Assembly: GCF_022549775.1 (NCBI RefSeq)
Contig: NZ_JAKZGP010000040.1
Coordinates: 1 to 48,367 of the forward strand
DNA length: 48,367 nucleotides
Direction: 5' to 3'
DNA from: Belliella filtrata
GTDB lineage: Bacteria > Bacteroidota > Bacteroidia > Cytophagales > Cyclobacteriaceae
A program made the translations under genes and the position numbers. Position 1 is the first letter of the stretch, and every line of letters begins with the position of its first letter. Under the pieces are notes generated by a model that saw nothing but the letters and a program-made list of their open reading frames with translations, was not told the DNA's origin and made no database searches. Of the stretch, positions 1-8,382 are shown piece by piece.

Positions 1-126
1 ATGTATTCCTGTCGGACTATTACCAAAAGGTTAGAATCAAAACTTAAAGAACCGCCGTATACCGAACGGTACGTACGGTGGTGTGAGAGGACAGATAGGG
101 AAATAATCCCTATCTTCCTACTCTAT
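1..126 (+). ncRNA. Group II intron, 3' end (domains V and VI)
   Basis: Seen: positions 51-82 fold as a group II domain V. A 9-bp stem (51-59 with 74-82, one G-U pair) is followed by a 2-nt CG bulge (72-73), a 4-bp stem (60-63 with 68-71) and a 4-nt loop (64-67). A second stem, GATAGGG (94-100) with CCCTATC (108-114), followed by a CCTAC stretch, fits domain VI with its branch-point adenosine. The intron would end near 126 (CTCTAT). The reverse transcriptase/maturase ORF and the 5' part would lie left of the window. A 44-codon ORF runs through this structure and is not considered a gene. Domain V geometry makes the call fairly safe; the exact 3' splice point is inferred. Confidence 0.72.
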
Positions 127-655
127 TGGGTATAATTGCGATTTTAATCAAAACTATTATAATTACCAGTTTATGGAATTATTCTATGGAAAGACCCTTT
201 TATAGCATAATTAATTTGCCTAATGCTTCATTAAACAAGGTGTACTGAAAATACCAACTAGAGAATAAATTTTTAAAATTTTGATAAATACTACATTTAT
301 TGAGAATTCTCTCTTTATATATGTAAAAGATTATTTAAGGATCCAGCTTGATTTATGTGCTTCTAAAAATTTCAAAACTTGAAATTTTCGGGCTAGTCTC
401 AGGTATACCATCTTCTATATTAGGATCATTCGAAGTATAAGTATACATCTTCATTCGCCCGACTTGATTCTGACATATTAAAGTCTATTGCTGCAAGTCC
501 TAAATATATTTTCTACCATTCTTCAAATTGGAAGAAAAAATTTCATGAAATCGGTTGCATTGCATTTTTTATTTATTCATGTTTACTAAAAATATCAATG
601 ATTACATCGTCGATATATTAGTATTCCCGATTAATAACATTTTAAAAAACTTATT
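127..655. other. Intergenic region with no recognised gene
   Basis: About 530 AT-rich bases between the group II intron end and the first CDS. No ORF with coding character, tRNA or clear promoter was seen. The 3' exon of the intron would begin here but does not look like part of a gene. Stop codons occur in all frames. Confidence 0.5.
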
Positions 656-2605
656 TTGTTTAAGGTTCGCCTATATATACTATTTCTGCCTTTTACGCTA
701 TTCATAATTTCAGCAGAGGCTCAAATTAAGCTTCCTAAACTAATCAGCAATGGCATGGTTATCCAGCGTAATGCTGATGTGAATATTTGGGGTTGGTCAG
801 ATGAGATGGCTGATGTGAAGATGAGTTTTGATAATGTTGATTTTGAAACCAAAGCTGACCAGGATGGCCGGTGGCATTTTGTTTTACCTACCAAAAGTGC
901 TGGCGGGCCTTATGAGATGAGAATTTCTTCAAATGAGGATGAGAAAATTATAAATGACATTTGGATAGGAGAGGTGTGGGTATGTTCAGGTCAGTCTAAC
1001 ATGGAGACTACTATGGAACGAGTAGAACCAATGTTTCCAGAGGAATTTATAGATCCAGGAAACAATTTAATTAGGTATTTTGATGTACCAGATGATTATA
1101 GTTTCACTAGTGTGAAAGAAGATCTCAAAGGTGGTAAATGGGTGTCGGTGACTCCGGAGTCTATTAAAAGTATAGCTGCGGTAAGCTATTTTTTTGCAAA
1201 AAATTTGAGTAATAAATATGGATTGGCAGTAGGAATGATCAATGCTAGTGTGGGTGGGTCTCCAATTGAATCTTGGCTCAGTGAAGATGCATTAAGAGAA
1301 TTCCCAAAAGATCATGAAGAAGCACTCCATTTTCAAAAACCAGGAGTTATCGAAGAGATTGAAGCTAATGATAGGGAGAAGATGAATGCTTGGAGAAGTG
1401 CCTTAAATCAGAGTGATCTAGGGATACAGGATGATCAAATTCCTTGGTATGATGAGCGTTTTCAACCAAAAAACTGGCACAGCATGAGTGAAGTCAATCT
1501 ATGGCCAACTGAAAATGGTAGACCTGTCAATGGTGTATATTGGTTTAGAAAGGAATTTAGTATCGATGATCCTGATCAAGTTGGCCAAGAGGCAAAACTA
1601 CTTTTGGGAACATTGATAGATAGTGATGAAGCTTATATCAATGGTACACTTGTGGGGAACACAAGTTATCAATATCCGCCTAGGAGGTATGATGTTCCTA
1701 AGGAAGTCCTAAGGTTAGGAAAGAATACTTTGGTGGTAAGAATAGTAAATGAAAGTGGAAGAGGAGGTTTTGTGAAGGATAAGCCTTATCAATTAGAGAT
1801 TGGAGATCATATCATAGATTTGAGTACGGATTGGCGCTATCAAGTCGGTGCAACCTCACGGCCTGCACCAAGACAGACGGCTGTTAGGTTCAAGCCTATG
1901 GGATTGTACAATGCCATGGTAGCACCACTACACTCAATGACAGTAAAAGGTGTGCTTTGGTATCAAGGCGAGTCAAACGCAGGTCAGGCATTCAAATATG
2001 AAAAGCAATTTAAAGCGCTTTTGGATGGATGGAGATCGTCTTGGTCTGAACCTGATCTTCCCTTTATCCTTGTACAACTTCCAAATTATATGGAAATATC
2101 AGAACAGCCTCAAGAAAGTGGTTGGGCTGAGATGCGTGAAGTTCAGCGAAGAGCACTAAGTTACCCAAATGTCGGACTAGCAATTACTATTGATGTTGGT
2201 GAAGCAAATGATATTCATCCATTAGATAAGAAAAGCGTAGGAGATAGACTTGCACTTCAAGCCTATAAGATTGCATATGGAGAAACTGATAGTGTTTTTT
2301 CAGGTCCCTTATTAAATAGCGTTATTAGTAAAAAAAATAACATAACCTTGAAGTTTACTGAAGTGGGACGAGGTTTGCAAACTAAATACAATGAGCCATT
2401 AGGCGGTTTTGCAATCACTTATGATGGGGGAAATTATCAATGGATAACTTCAGTAAGCCTAAAAGGCAAAAACAAAGTTGAAATTCTTTTAGATAAAGGG
2501 GAAAAGCCAATAGCCATTAGGTACGGATGGGCTAATAATCCTCACAATGCTAATTTGGTGAATTCAGATGGACTGCCAGCGTCACCATTTCAAGTAAAAT
2601 TATAA
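656..2605 (+). CDS. SGNH-family carbohydrate O-acetylesterase (sialate O-acetylesterase-like)
   Basis: A 649-residue secreted esterase predicted to remove acetyl groups from sugars. Signal peptide at residues 1-22 (ends SAEA/Q). The catalytic Ser block is CSGQSNM (S114), a second conserved block is LWYQGESNA, and the Asp/His pair is in DIHPLD (about D519 and H521). A galactose-binding-like jelly-roll sits between the two halves (about residues 280-390), as is usual for long members of this family. The start is TTG at 656: the in-frame upstream stop at 635-637 leaves no ATG, and the TTG gives a good signal peptide. The gene lies left of the IS1595-type element and is separated by it from the xylan locus, but the function fits xylan or pectin deacetylation. 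Substrate is inferred. Confidence 0.85.
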   Translation: MFKVRLYILFLPFTLFIISAEAQIKLPKLISNGMVIQRNADVNIWGWSDEMADVKMSFDNVDFETKADQDGRWHFVLPTKSAGGPYEMRISSNEDEKIINDIWIGEVWVCSGQSNMETTMERVEPMFPEEFIDPGNNLIRYFDVPDDYSFTSVKEDLKGGKWVSVTPESIKSIAAVSYFFAKNLSNKYGLAVGMINASVGGSPIESWLSEDALREFPKDHEEALHFQKPGVIEEIEANDREKMNAWRSALNQSDLGIQDDQIPWYDERFQPKNWHSMSEVNLWPTENGRPVNGVYWFRKEFSIDDPDQVGQEAKLLLGTLIDSDEAYINGTLVGNTSYQYPPRRYDVPKEVLRLGKNTLVVRIVNESGRGGFVKDKPYQLEIGDHIIDLSTDWRYQVGATSRPAPRQTAVRFKPMGLYNAMVAPLHSMTVKGVLWYQGESNAGQAFKYEKQFKALLDGWRSSWSEPDLPFILVQLPNYMEISEQPQESGWAEMREVQRRALSYPNVGLAITIDVGEANDIHPLDKKSVGDRLALQAYKIAYGETDSVFSGPLLNSVISKKNNITLKFTEVGRGLQTKYNEPLGGFAITYDGGNYQWITSVSLKGKNKVEILLDKGEKPIAIRYGWANNPHNANLVNSDGLPASPFQVKL

Positions 2606-3080
2606 ACGGAATTATTTCGCTAATTTAAGATTGAATATAGTGGGCTAGCACTATTTATTGGTCTCACTCGGAGGTATACCTATCAATAGGTCCATAAAAT
2701 GTTATTTTTAATAACTCCCTTATTATCATAAGGTATTTGCAGTTTTGTAAATAGTAAATTCAAACCGGAGATGGATTTTTGTAAATTATTTTCCCTAGTA
2801 AATAGGACTTTCTAAGTATTTTCTTAAAAGTTACAACGCAGTGATTTTTATATGTTATTTCTCAAGTTTGAGAAGATATTTTAACAACACAAAGTTTAAT
2901 TTTTCTCTTTTTTCATTATCGACTACTTTGATCCTTTTATTAAATTATCGGTTAAAGACGATGCTATTGTTCAATTCCAAAGGATCAGCTTAAATTCTAA
3001 ATAGGAAACTTGTCCGCTTGATAGGATCTAATATTAATCAATATTTTTTATCGTCACTTATAATATTACCAATATACATT
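2606..3080. other. Intergenic region with no gene
   Basis: About 475 AT-rich bases between the esterase gene and the insertion sequence. No coding ORF, RNA gene or clear terminator was found. It holds one short element (3008-3043) that matches a palindrome-bearing element at 28260-28295. Confidence 0.5.
3008..3043. repeat. Dispersed repeat ACTTGTCCG-N7-GGATCYAATATYAATYAATA, copy 1
   Basis: The blocks ACTTGTCCG (3008-3016) and GGATCTAATATTAATCAATA (3024-3043) recur with identical spacing at 28260-28268 and 28276-28295. The only differences in the second block are three C/T transitions. The 7-nt spacer differs. Function unknown. Confidence 0.5.
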
Positions 3081-3091
3081 TTCTCTTTTAT
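3081..3091. repeat. Target-site direct repeat, left copy
   Basis: TTCTCTTTTAT immediately precedes the left inverted repeat and is repeated exactly at 4126-4136, just beyond the right end. Confidence 0.7.
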
Positions 3092-3111
3092 GACTCTCCG
3101 TGATTTTACAC
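3092..3111. repeat. IS terminal inverted repeat, left
   Basis: gactctccgtgattttacac matches the complement of 4103-4122 at 15 of 20 positions. It also resembles the end of the second element at 48100-48119. Confidence 0.7.
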
Positions 3112-3193
3112 GTAGCCAAATATTCTATGATAGCTAGTGTCAACTAGTTTCTCAAAAGGATAAAATGATGTTACTTGAAGAAAATTTAGAATC

Positions 3194-4108
3194 ATGAACA
3201 TCATTGACTTTATAACCCATTTCCCTGACGAAGAGAGTTGTGAGAAATTTCTGAAAGCATACAGGGAAAAGGAAGGAGTTTACTGCAAAACATGTAGCAG
3301 TTTCACCAGACAATATTGGTTTAGTGGAAAGAAATTCTTCGAATACAGTAAGTGCAGAAGAAGGACTTCTTTAAAAGCAGGAACAATAATGGAATCCAGT
3401 AATCTTACATTGCACACTTGGTTTACTGCTTTTTTATTGATGTCTGCGACTAAGAAGGGGTTTTCTTGTCTCGAATTCCAAAGACAGCTAGGCTTAAGTC
3501 GGTATGAAACTGCATTTAACCTTATGCATAAAATAAGGTCTATAATGGGTAAAAGAGATAGCACCTATATGCTAAAAGGAATGGTTGAATATGATGAAGC
3601 ATATGTTGAAAAGGCAGTTGATGAAGAATTAAAGAATCAACTGAAACGAGGAAAAGGTAGCCAAAGACAAGCAATAGTTGCTGTTGCAGCTGAATCGACC
3701 CCGCTTGAAGATGAAAATACAGGAGAGAAATCAAAACATTGTGGCTTTTTCAAAATGAAGGTGATTCCTGATGCTTCAGCGAGTTCTTTTGAAGGGTTTG
3801 TTAATGATGCAATTGATAAAGAATCGGTATTAATCACGGATAAAAATCAGGCTTATGTTAATTTGGAGAAGCTTGTAGAATGTCATATAAAAGTGAAATC
3901 ATCTGAAAAATCGACAAATGATGAACTGAATTGGGTTCACACAGCTATAAGTAATCTGAAAAAGAATCTATTGGGCATTTACCATATGGTTACAGAAAAA
4001 TACCTACAGAATTATCTTGATGAATTTGTCTACAAGCTAAACAGAAGGTATTTTGGTGAAAAATTATTTGACAGACTAATTATCGCAGCTATTCAAACAT
4101 ACGTGTAA
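3194..4108 (+). CDS. IS1595-family (ISXO2-like) transposase
   Basis: A 304-residue transposase. The N-terminal part has a zinc-ribbon-like region (C31-x2-C34 and C54); the cysteine expected three residues before C54 is a tyrosine, so the knuckle has three of four ligands. The SLKAGTIMESS segment is typical of the ISXO2 N-terminal region. The catalytic domain shows the Asp in YDEAYVE, the Asp in LITDKNQAY, and the C-terminal HTAISNLKKNLLGIYHMV plus LDEFVYKLNRRYF block of this family. Length is normal and the frame intact, so it may be active. It transposes its own element, whose ends are at 3092 and about 4125. A diverged homologue lies at the right edge of the window in the opposite orientation. 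Confidence 0.92.
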   Translation: MNIIDFITHFPDEESCEKFLKAYREKEGVYCKTCSSFTRQYWFSGKKFFEYSKCRRRTSLKAGTIMESSNLTLHTWFTAFLLMSATKKGFSCLEFQRQLGLSRYETAFNLMHKIRSIMGKRDSTYMLKGMVEYDEAYVEKAVDEELKNQLKRGKGSQRQAIVAVAAESTPLEDENTGEKSKHCGFFKMKVIPDASASSFEGFVNDAIDKESVLITDKNQAYVNLEKLVECHIKVKSSEKSTNDELNWVHTAISNLKKNLLGIYHMVTEKYLQNYLDEFVYKLNRRYFGEKLFDRLIIAAIQTYV

Positions 4109-4122
4109 GATTGTGGATAGTC
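4103..4122. repeat. IS terminal inverted repeat, right
   Basis: Its reverse complement gactatccacaatcttacac pairs with 3092-3111. It contains the transposase stop codon (4106-4108). Confidence 0.7.
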
Positions 4123-4125
4123 ATA

Positions 4126-4136
4126 TTCTCTTTTAT
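4126..4136. repeat. Target-site direct repeat, right copy
   Basis: Exact second copy of TTCTCTTTTAT, three bases beyond the right inverted repeat. Together with 3081-3091 it marks the insertion site. Confidence 0.7.
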
Positions 4137-4227
4137 TACCATGTTATGACGATCGATTAATGCAACATTTTCCTGGCTAATTGTGAATTAATTATTGTAA
4201 AAATGAATAGACTACATTAAATGACTG

Positions 4228-4257
4228 TTGTTTGAGGAATGGCGTGATTTATATTTG
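4228..4257 (+). promoter_or_regulatory. Possible Bacteroidota promoter (weak candidate)
   Basis: TATATTTG at 4250-4257 fits the -7 consensus TAnnTTTG, and a TTG triplet at 4228-4230 lies 22 nt upstream. The spacing is slightly short. Confidence 0.25.
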
Positions 4258-4519
4258 GGAATTTTGTTTTGAATAAAAATTTTAAAGTATGTTGTTGTTT
4301 ACTTTAAAAAATAAAAATTATTTTTTTTTAGTAAAATAATAAATGTAAGTATCTGAAAATCAGAAAGTATACTTAAGCGAAATGCAGAGGTTTCTGTTAA
4401 TTTTCAAAAAGGGCTAAATTTCATAAAAAAGGCACTTTTTGAATACAAAATAATGTTTTCGTAAACAAAACACAAAAAATAAATAACTGTAAATCAGTTA
4501 TTTGTGTCTTATGTGCAAA

Positions 4520-4551
4520 TTGTTCTTTTTGTAAAAGGATTTATATATTTG
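4520..4551 (+). promoter_or_regulatory. Candidate Bacteroidota sigma-ABfr promoter of the uptake operon
   Basis: TATATTTG at 4544-4551 matches the -7 consensus TAnnTTTG, and TTG at 4520-4522 lies 24 nt upstream where the -33 element is expected. Transcription would begin near 4558, just before the short ORF at 4584 and about 415 nt before the SusC start. Assignment is by motif only. Confidence 0.42.
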
Positions 4552-4583
4552 ATTTAGTCAAGTACAACAAAAACCCAAAAATT

Positions 4584-4655
4584 ATGAAAAGAATTATACT
4601 ACCACTTAACTTCAAATTGAAATCGGTTTCACTATCTCCCATGATAGATTTTTAG
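4584..4655 (+). CDS. Short leader ORF or susC 5' remnant (23 aa)
   Basis: ATG-initiated, 23 codons ending in TAG, encoding MKRIILPLNFKLKSVSLSPM followed by IDF. It begins like the signal sequence of a SusC-type receptor (basic start, then LPLNFKLK), then stops. It could be a translated leader peptide, or the broken 5' end of an earlier susC copy. It lies downstream of the promoter candidate at 4520-4551. Translation is unproven, so confidence is low. Confidence 0.3.
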   Translation: MKRIILPLNFKLKSVSLSPMIDF

Positions 4656-4973
4656 AACCTATCCTTAAGAATGTAATTTCTTATTTGTAAAAAATAATTA
4701 AACAAATAGTTTATTTAGGTTAAATCACATGCAGTGCAAATGAAATTTATCAAGATCTTAAATGGGTCTCAATAAATCTCAAAATGATATTCATGCTGAT
4801 TTATAATTGTTGAAGAAGTTCAATTAATAGTTTAACCCAAAACCTTTAAAACAATGCATCCATATAGAAATTCCACATAGCCATTCTTTTGATAGGGATC
4901 TCATTTTCTTATCAGATCTTATCGATTTTGAATAAAAATCATTTAACCTTTTAAAAGAAAAAAATCAATTAGT

Positions 4974-7900
4974 ATGAATAAAATTTTACATAGGCGATTC
5001 TCCAATATATTAGGGAGGATTACTGGTGTGGTAATGGTAACAATAATGCTTACAATACCATATTACGCACAAGCAGATGATGCCAATGTACATTCTATAG
5101 ATGAATCTACTTTAGCGGTAGGTTTCAATATATTGAATGACTTTGCAAACAGAAATTCAGGGAAAGAGGTAAGAAAAAATATAACTTCAGAAAAGTCAAA
5201 AGACAAATCTGAAACTAAAATACTTTCTAATTCTGGAAATATCGTTGGTACTGAAAAAACTGCACTTGGTTTACCAAGAATCAACAGTAATTTATTGAAC
5301 TCATCCAATGCTTCAATAAATTTAAAAATAGCACAGATCACTGGAGTTGTAACAGATGCAAGAGATGGCTTGCCTATCCCTGGTGTGACTGTTCTTGTGA
5401 AAGGAACCACAAGAGGAGTTGCAACTGGTATTGATGGAGAATATAGCATAAATGTCGAGCCTGGAGATGTTTTGGTTTTTAGCTTTATTGGATATAAAGC
5501 CAAAGAAGTTTTAATTGGCCAAAGCAATACTGTCTACAATATATCTTTAAATGAAGATGAAACTTCTTTGGATGAAGTTGTGGTAGTAGGTTACGCTGAG
5601 CAAAAGAGAGAAACTGTGGTAGGTTCAGTTGTACAAACTAAAGGTGAGGTTCTTCAAAGAGCTGGAGGTGTATCAAACGTTGGTCAAGCACTCACAGGTA
5701 ACCTTCCAGGTGTGATTACAACTTCAAGTGTTGGAATACCTGGTCAGGAGATGCCACAAATTGTTATAAGAGGTCAAAATAGTTGGAATGGAAATTCTCC
5801 ACTTATATTAGTTGATGGAGTAGAAAGGCCAGAGTTTTTTAATCAGATGGATATTGCTTCAGTTGAATCAATATCTGTTTTGAAAGATGCATCTGCTACA
5901 GCAGTATTTGGTTCCCGAGGTGCAAATGGGGTTATTATTGTAACAACCAAACGTGGTAAAGAAGGTAAAGCTGAGATTACTGCCAATTTCAGTTCAACCT
6001 TAAAGTCTGCATCAAAACTTCCAGGAAAGCTTGATTCTTATGACGCCATTGGTATAAGAAACCAAGCAATAGAAAGGGAGCTTTCTTTAAGTCCAAACAG
6101 TTGGGCAGAGATGATTCCAGAGGATATGAGGTTGAGGTATAGATACCCTCAAAGCTTAGAAGAAATGGAAAGGTATCCAAATGTTGACTGGCAAAAGGCT
6201 GTTTTCAAAGATCAGGCCATGGCTTATAATGCAAATGTTGCTATAAGAGGAGGTACTGATTTTGTTAAATATTTCTCAAGTATCGATTATCAACATGAAG
6301 GCGACTTATTTAGACAATTTGATACAGGTAGAGGCTATCAAGCGGGTTTCAATTTTGATAGAATTAACTTCAGGAGCAATTTAGATTTTCAATTGACCCC
6401 TACAACAAAATTGGGGGTTAATTTAGGTGGATCGTATGGGGTTCGTCAAGCTCCTTGGGCATATGATTTTCCGCAAAGTTATTGGAACTCCGCCTACAGG
6501 AGTCCACCAGATGCCTTCTTGCCAAGATACTCTGATGGATCATATGGTACGTATTGGCCAGATGATTATGCAGTCACAAACTCCTTGTTGAATCTTGCTA
6601 TTAGTGGATCGAATCAGATTACTACCACCTTATTGTCAACAAATTTTGTTTTGGAGCAAGATCTTGGAGTAATATTAAAAGGTTTAAGTTTTAGAGGGAC
6701 ACTGGCCGTTGATAACTCGTTCCAAGAAACCAATAGAGGAATAAATGACCTGTACAATAATCCAAATACGAAATGGATTAATCCTTTAACTGGTGAGTCT
6801 TTCTACAGGAATATACTTGATGGAAATACAAGATTTGACTTTGTGGAAGCAATTACTTGGGGAAATGCTGGTGGTACAGTTAATAACAACGAGTCTCAAA
6901 GGAGGCTTTTCTATCAGACTCAATTAAATTATGTCAAGAGCATTGAAGGTGTTCACAATTTTTCAGCAATGGGACTTCTAAGTCGTCAAGAAGATGCAAA
7001 AGGTAGTATCATTCCTTCTTACCGAGAAGATTGGGTTTTTAGGACCGCTTATGATTACAAAAGTAAATACTTGATCGAATACAATGGTGCTTACAATGGA
7101 TCAGAAAAGTTCTCCCCAGAGAATCGTTTTGCTTTCTTTTCATCAGGTGGCATTGGTTGGAATATTTCAGAAGAAAACTTCATGAAGAACGTGAGAGCTG
7201 TAGATGTTCTGAAAATCAGAGGTTCTTATGGTGAAGTTGGAGATGATAATATTGGAGGAAGGTTCCTTTTTATGGATGAGTGGTTATTTGGAGAGAATTC
7301 TCAATTAGGGGTTATTGGCGAAAGTGGAGAGAGTAGTCCATATACATGGTTCAGGCAAAATGCAGTGGGAAATCCAAATGTTAGATGGGAAACTGTATAT
7401 AAATATAATTTTGGTACAGAATTCAGGTTTTTTCAAGGATTGTTTTTTGGTAGTGTAGATTGGTTCAGAGACAATAGAGTAGATATACTAATGACTAGCG
7501 GGCGATCCATTCCAACTTATTATGGAGCAAATGCACCTGCGGCTAACCTTGGAAGAGTAGAAACTACTGGATATGAATTGATGCTTGGTTTTAATCGAAT
7601 TCTTAAGAATGGTATAAGGATATGGGGTGATTTTGCTATGACTCATGCAATTGACCAAGTTATTCAAAGGGATGATCCATTTTTACGCCCAGATTATCAA
7701 AAACAAGCTGGATTTCAGTTGGGTCAATACCGAAGTCACATCAGTGCTGGTTACTATAACACATGGGATGAGTTATATGGTAGTCCACAACATAACACAA
7801 ACGATATGGCAAAACTTCCGGGGAACTATTACATCGCTGATTTTAATGGAGATGGAGTTGTGGATGATTTTGATTCTGCACCATATGGGTTTTCTGGTGT

Positions 7901-8369
7901 CCCTCAAAACACTTACAATACTAATATAGGAGTGGAGTGGAAAGGACTAAGCCTGTTTCTTCAGTTTTATGGAGTTAACAATGTAACAAGAGATGTTGGC
8001 TTAAGTAGTCTTAGCAATGGTCTCAACTTGGTATATGAAGAAGGAACTTATTGGTCTAAAGATGATCCAAATGCAGATTCCCCATTACCTAGATGGCGCT
8101 CTCAACCTTCTAATTTCAATTACGGACCAAGATACTTATTTGATGGATCATATTTGAGACTAAAGAATGCAGAGATAGCATATAATTTCCAACCTGAGTT
8201 GGTAAGAAGTTTTGGAATGGGAAATATGCGGGTCTACATAAATGGTAACAACCTACTATTATGGACAAAGATGCCAGATGATAGGGAGTCAAATTTTGGT
8301 GGACCTTCAGGTCAAGGAGCTTATCCAACGATAAGAAGGGTGAATTTGGGAATAAATGTTACATTCTAA
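4974..8369 (+). CDS. xusA: SusC-like TonB-dependent outer-membrane transporter, first pair (XusA-like)
   Basis: A 1131-residue outer-membrane channel that would import xylan oligosaccharides with energy from TonB. Signal segment at residues 1-34. A polar stretch of about 85 residues (35-120), which I do not recognise as an STN domain, is followed by a CarboxypepD_reg-like domain (about 121-195, ITGVVTDARDGLPIPGVTVL), a TonB-box-like DEVVVVGYA (200-208), the plug (about 215-330, with LILVDGVERPEF and GSRGANGVIIVTTKRG) and the 22-strand barrel to the C-terminus. It is the first gene of a six-gene operon, 13 bp before its SusD partner. The symbol is given because the gene order matches the xus cluster; sequence identity to XusA could not be tested. 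Confidence 0.9.
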   Translation: MNKILHRRFSNILGRITGVVMVTIMLTIPYYAQADDANVHSIDESTLAVGFNILNDFANRNSGKEVRKNITSEKSKDKSETKILSNSGNIVGTEKTALGLPRINSNLLNSSNASINLKIAQITGVVTDARDGLPIPGVTVLVKGTTRGVATGIDGEYSINVEPGDVLVFSFIGYKAKEVLIGQSNTVYNISLNEDETSLDEVVVVGYAEQKRETVVGSVVQTKGEVLQRAGGVSNVGQALTGNLPGVITTSSVGIPGQEMPQIVIRGQNSWNGNSPLILVDGVERPEFFNQMDIASVESISVLKDASATAVFGSRGANGVIIVTTKRGKEGKAEITANFSSTLKSASKLPGKLDSYDAIGIRNQAIERELSLSPNSWAEMIPEDMRLRYRYPQSLEEMERYPNVDWQKAVFKDQAMAYNANVAIRGGTDFVKYFSSIDYQHEGDLFRQFDTGRGYQAGFNFDRINFRSNLDFQLTPTTKLGVNLGGSYGVRQAPWAYDFPQSYWNSAYRSPPDAFLPRYSDGSYGTYWPDDYAVTNSLLNLAISGSNQITTTLLSTNFVLEQDLGVILKGLSFRGTLAVDNSFQETNRGINDLYNNPNTKWINPLTGESFYRNILDGNTRFDFVEAITWGNAGGTVNNNESQRRLFYQTQLNYVKSIEGVHNFSAMGLLSRQEDAKGSIIPSYREDWVFRTAYDYKSKYLIEYNGAYNGSEKFSPENRFAFFSSGGIGWNISEENFMKNVRAVDVLKIRGSYGEVGDDNIGGRFLFMDEWLFGENSQLGVIGESGESSPYTWFRQNAVGNPNVRWETVYKYNFGTEFRFFQGLFFGSVDWFRDNRVDILMTSGRSIPTYYGANAPAANLGRVETTGYELMLGFNRILKNGIRIWGDFAMTHAIDQVIQRDDPFLRPDYQKQAGFQLGQYRSHISAGYYNTWDELYGSPQHNTNDMAKLPGNYYIADFNGDGVVDDFDSAPYGFSGVPQNTYNTNIGVEWKGLSLFLQFYGVNNVTRDVGLSSLSNGLNLVYEEGTYWSKDDPNADSPLPRWRSQPSNFNYGPRYLFDGSYLRLKNAEIAYNFQPELVRSFGMGNMRVYINGNNLLLWTKMPDDRESNFGGPSGQGAYPTIRRVNLGINVTF

Positions 8370-8382
8370 GTGAGCTAATACA

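Larger units (their letters stand above)
3092..4125 (+). mobile_element. IS1595-type insertion sequence, complete copy
   Basis: A single transposase gene is bounded by imperfect 20-bp inverted repeats: left 3092-3111 (gactctccgtgattttacac) and right 4103-4122, with 15 of 20 positions matching. The right repeat overlaps the transposase stop codon. An 11-bp direct repeat TTCTCTTTTAT flanks the element (3081-3091 and 4126-4136), which is the expected mark of transposition. IS1595 elements usually duplicate 8 bp, so part of the 11 bp may be chance. The exact outer ends are uncertain by a few bases. Confidence 0.8.
4137..4973. other. Leader and promoter region of the xylan uptake operon
   Basis: About 840 AT-rich bases between the insertion sequence and the first SusC gene. 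It contains two TAnnTTTG-type promoter candidates (4228-4257 and 4520-4551) and a 23-codon ORF (4584-4655). If the 4520-4551 promoter is used, the mRNA leader is over 400 nt long. No complete gene was found. Confidence 0.5.

Noticed and set aside
1-135. 44-codon ORF starting at base 1
   Set aside because: It runs through the folded domain V and VI of the group II intron and has no coding character.
1950-2159. ORF inside the esterase gene, other frame
   Set aside because: It overlaps a well-supported CDS with catalytic motifs on the same strand; a shadow.
4621-4635. AATCGGTTTCA similarity to the CAATCGGTTTC near 40979
   Set aside because: Short single match lying inside the leader ORF, without the paired repeat at 22-bp spacing.
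5063-5527. 154-codon antisense ORF in the SusC gene
   Set aside because: Antisense to the N-terminal part of a clear SusC; the frame is open by base composition only.
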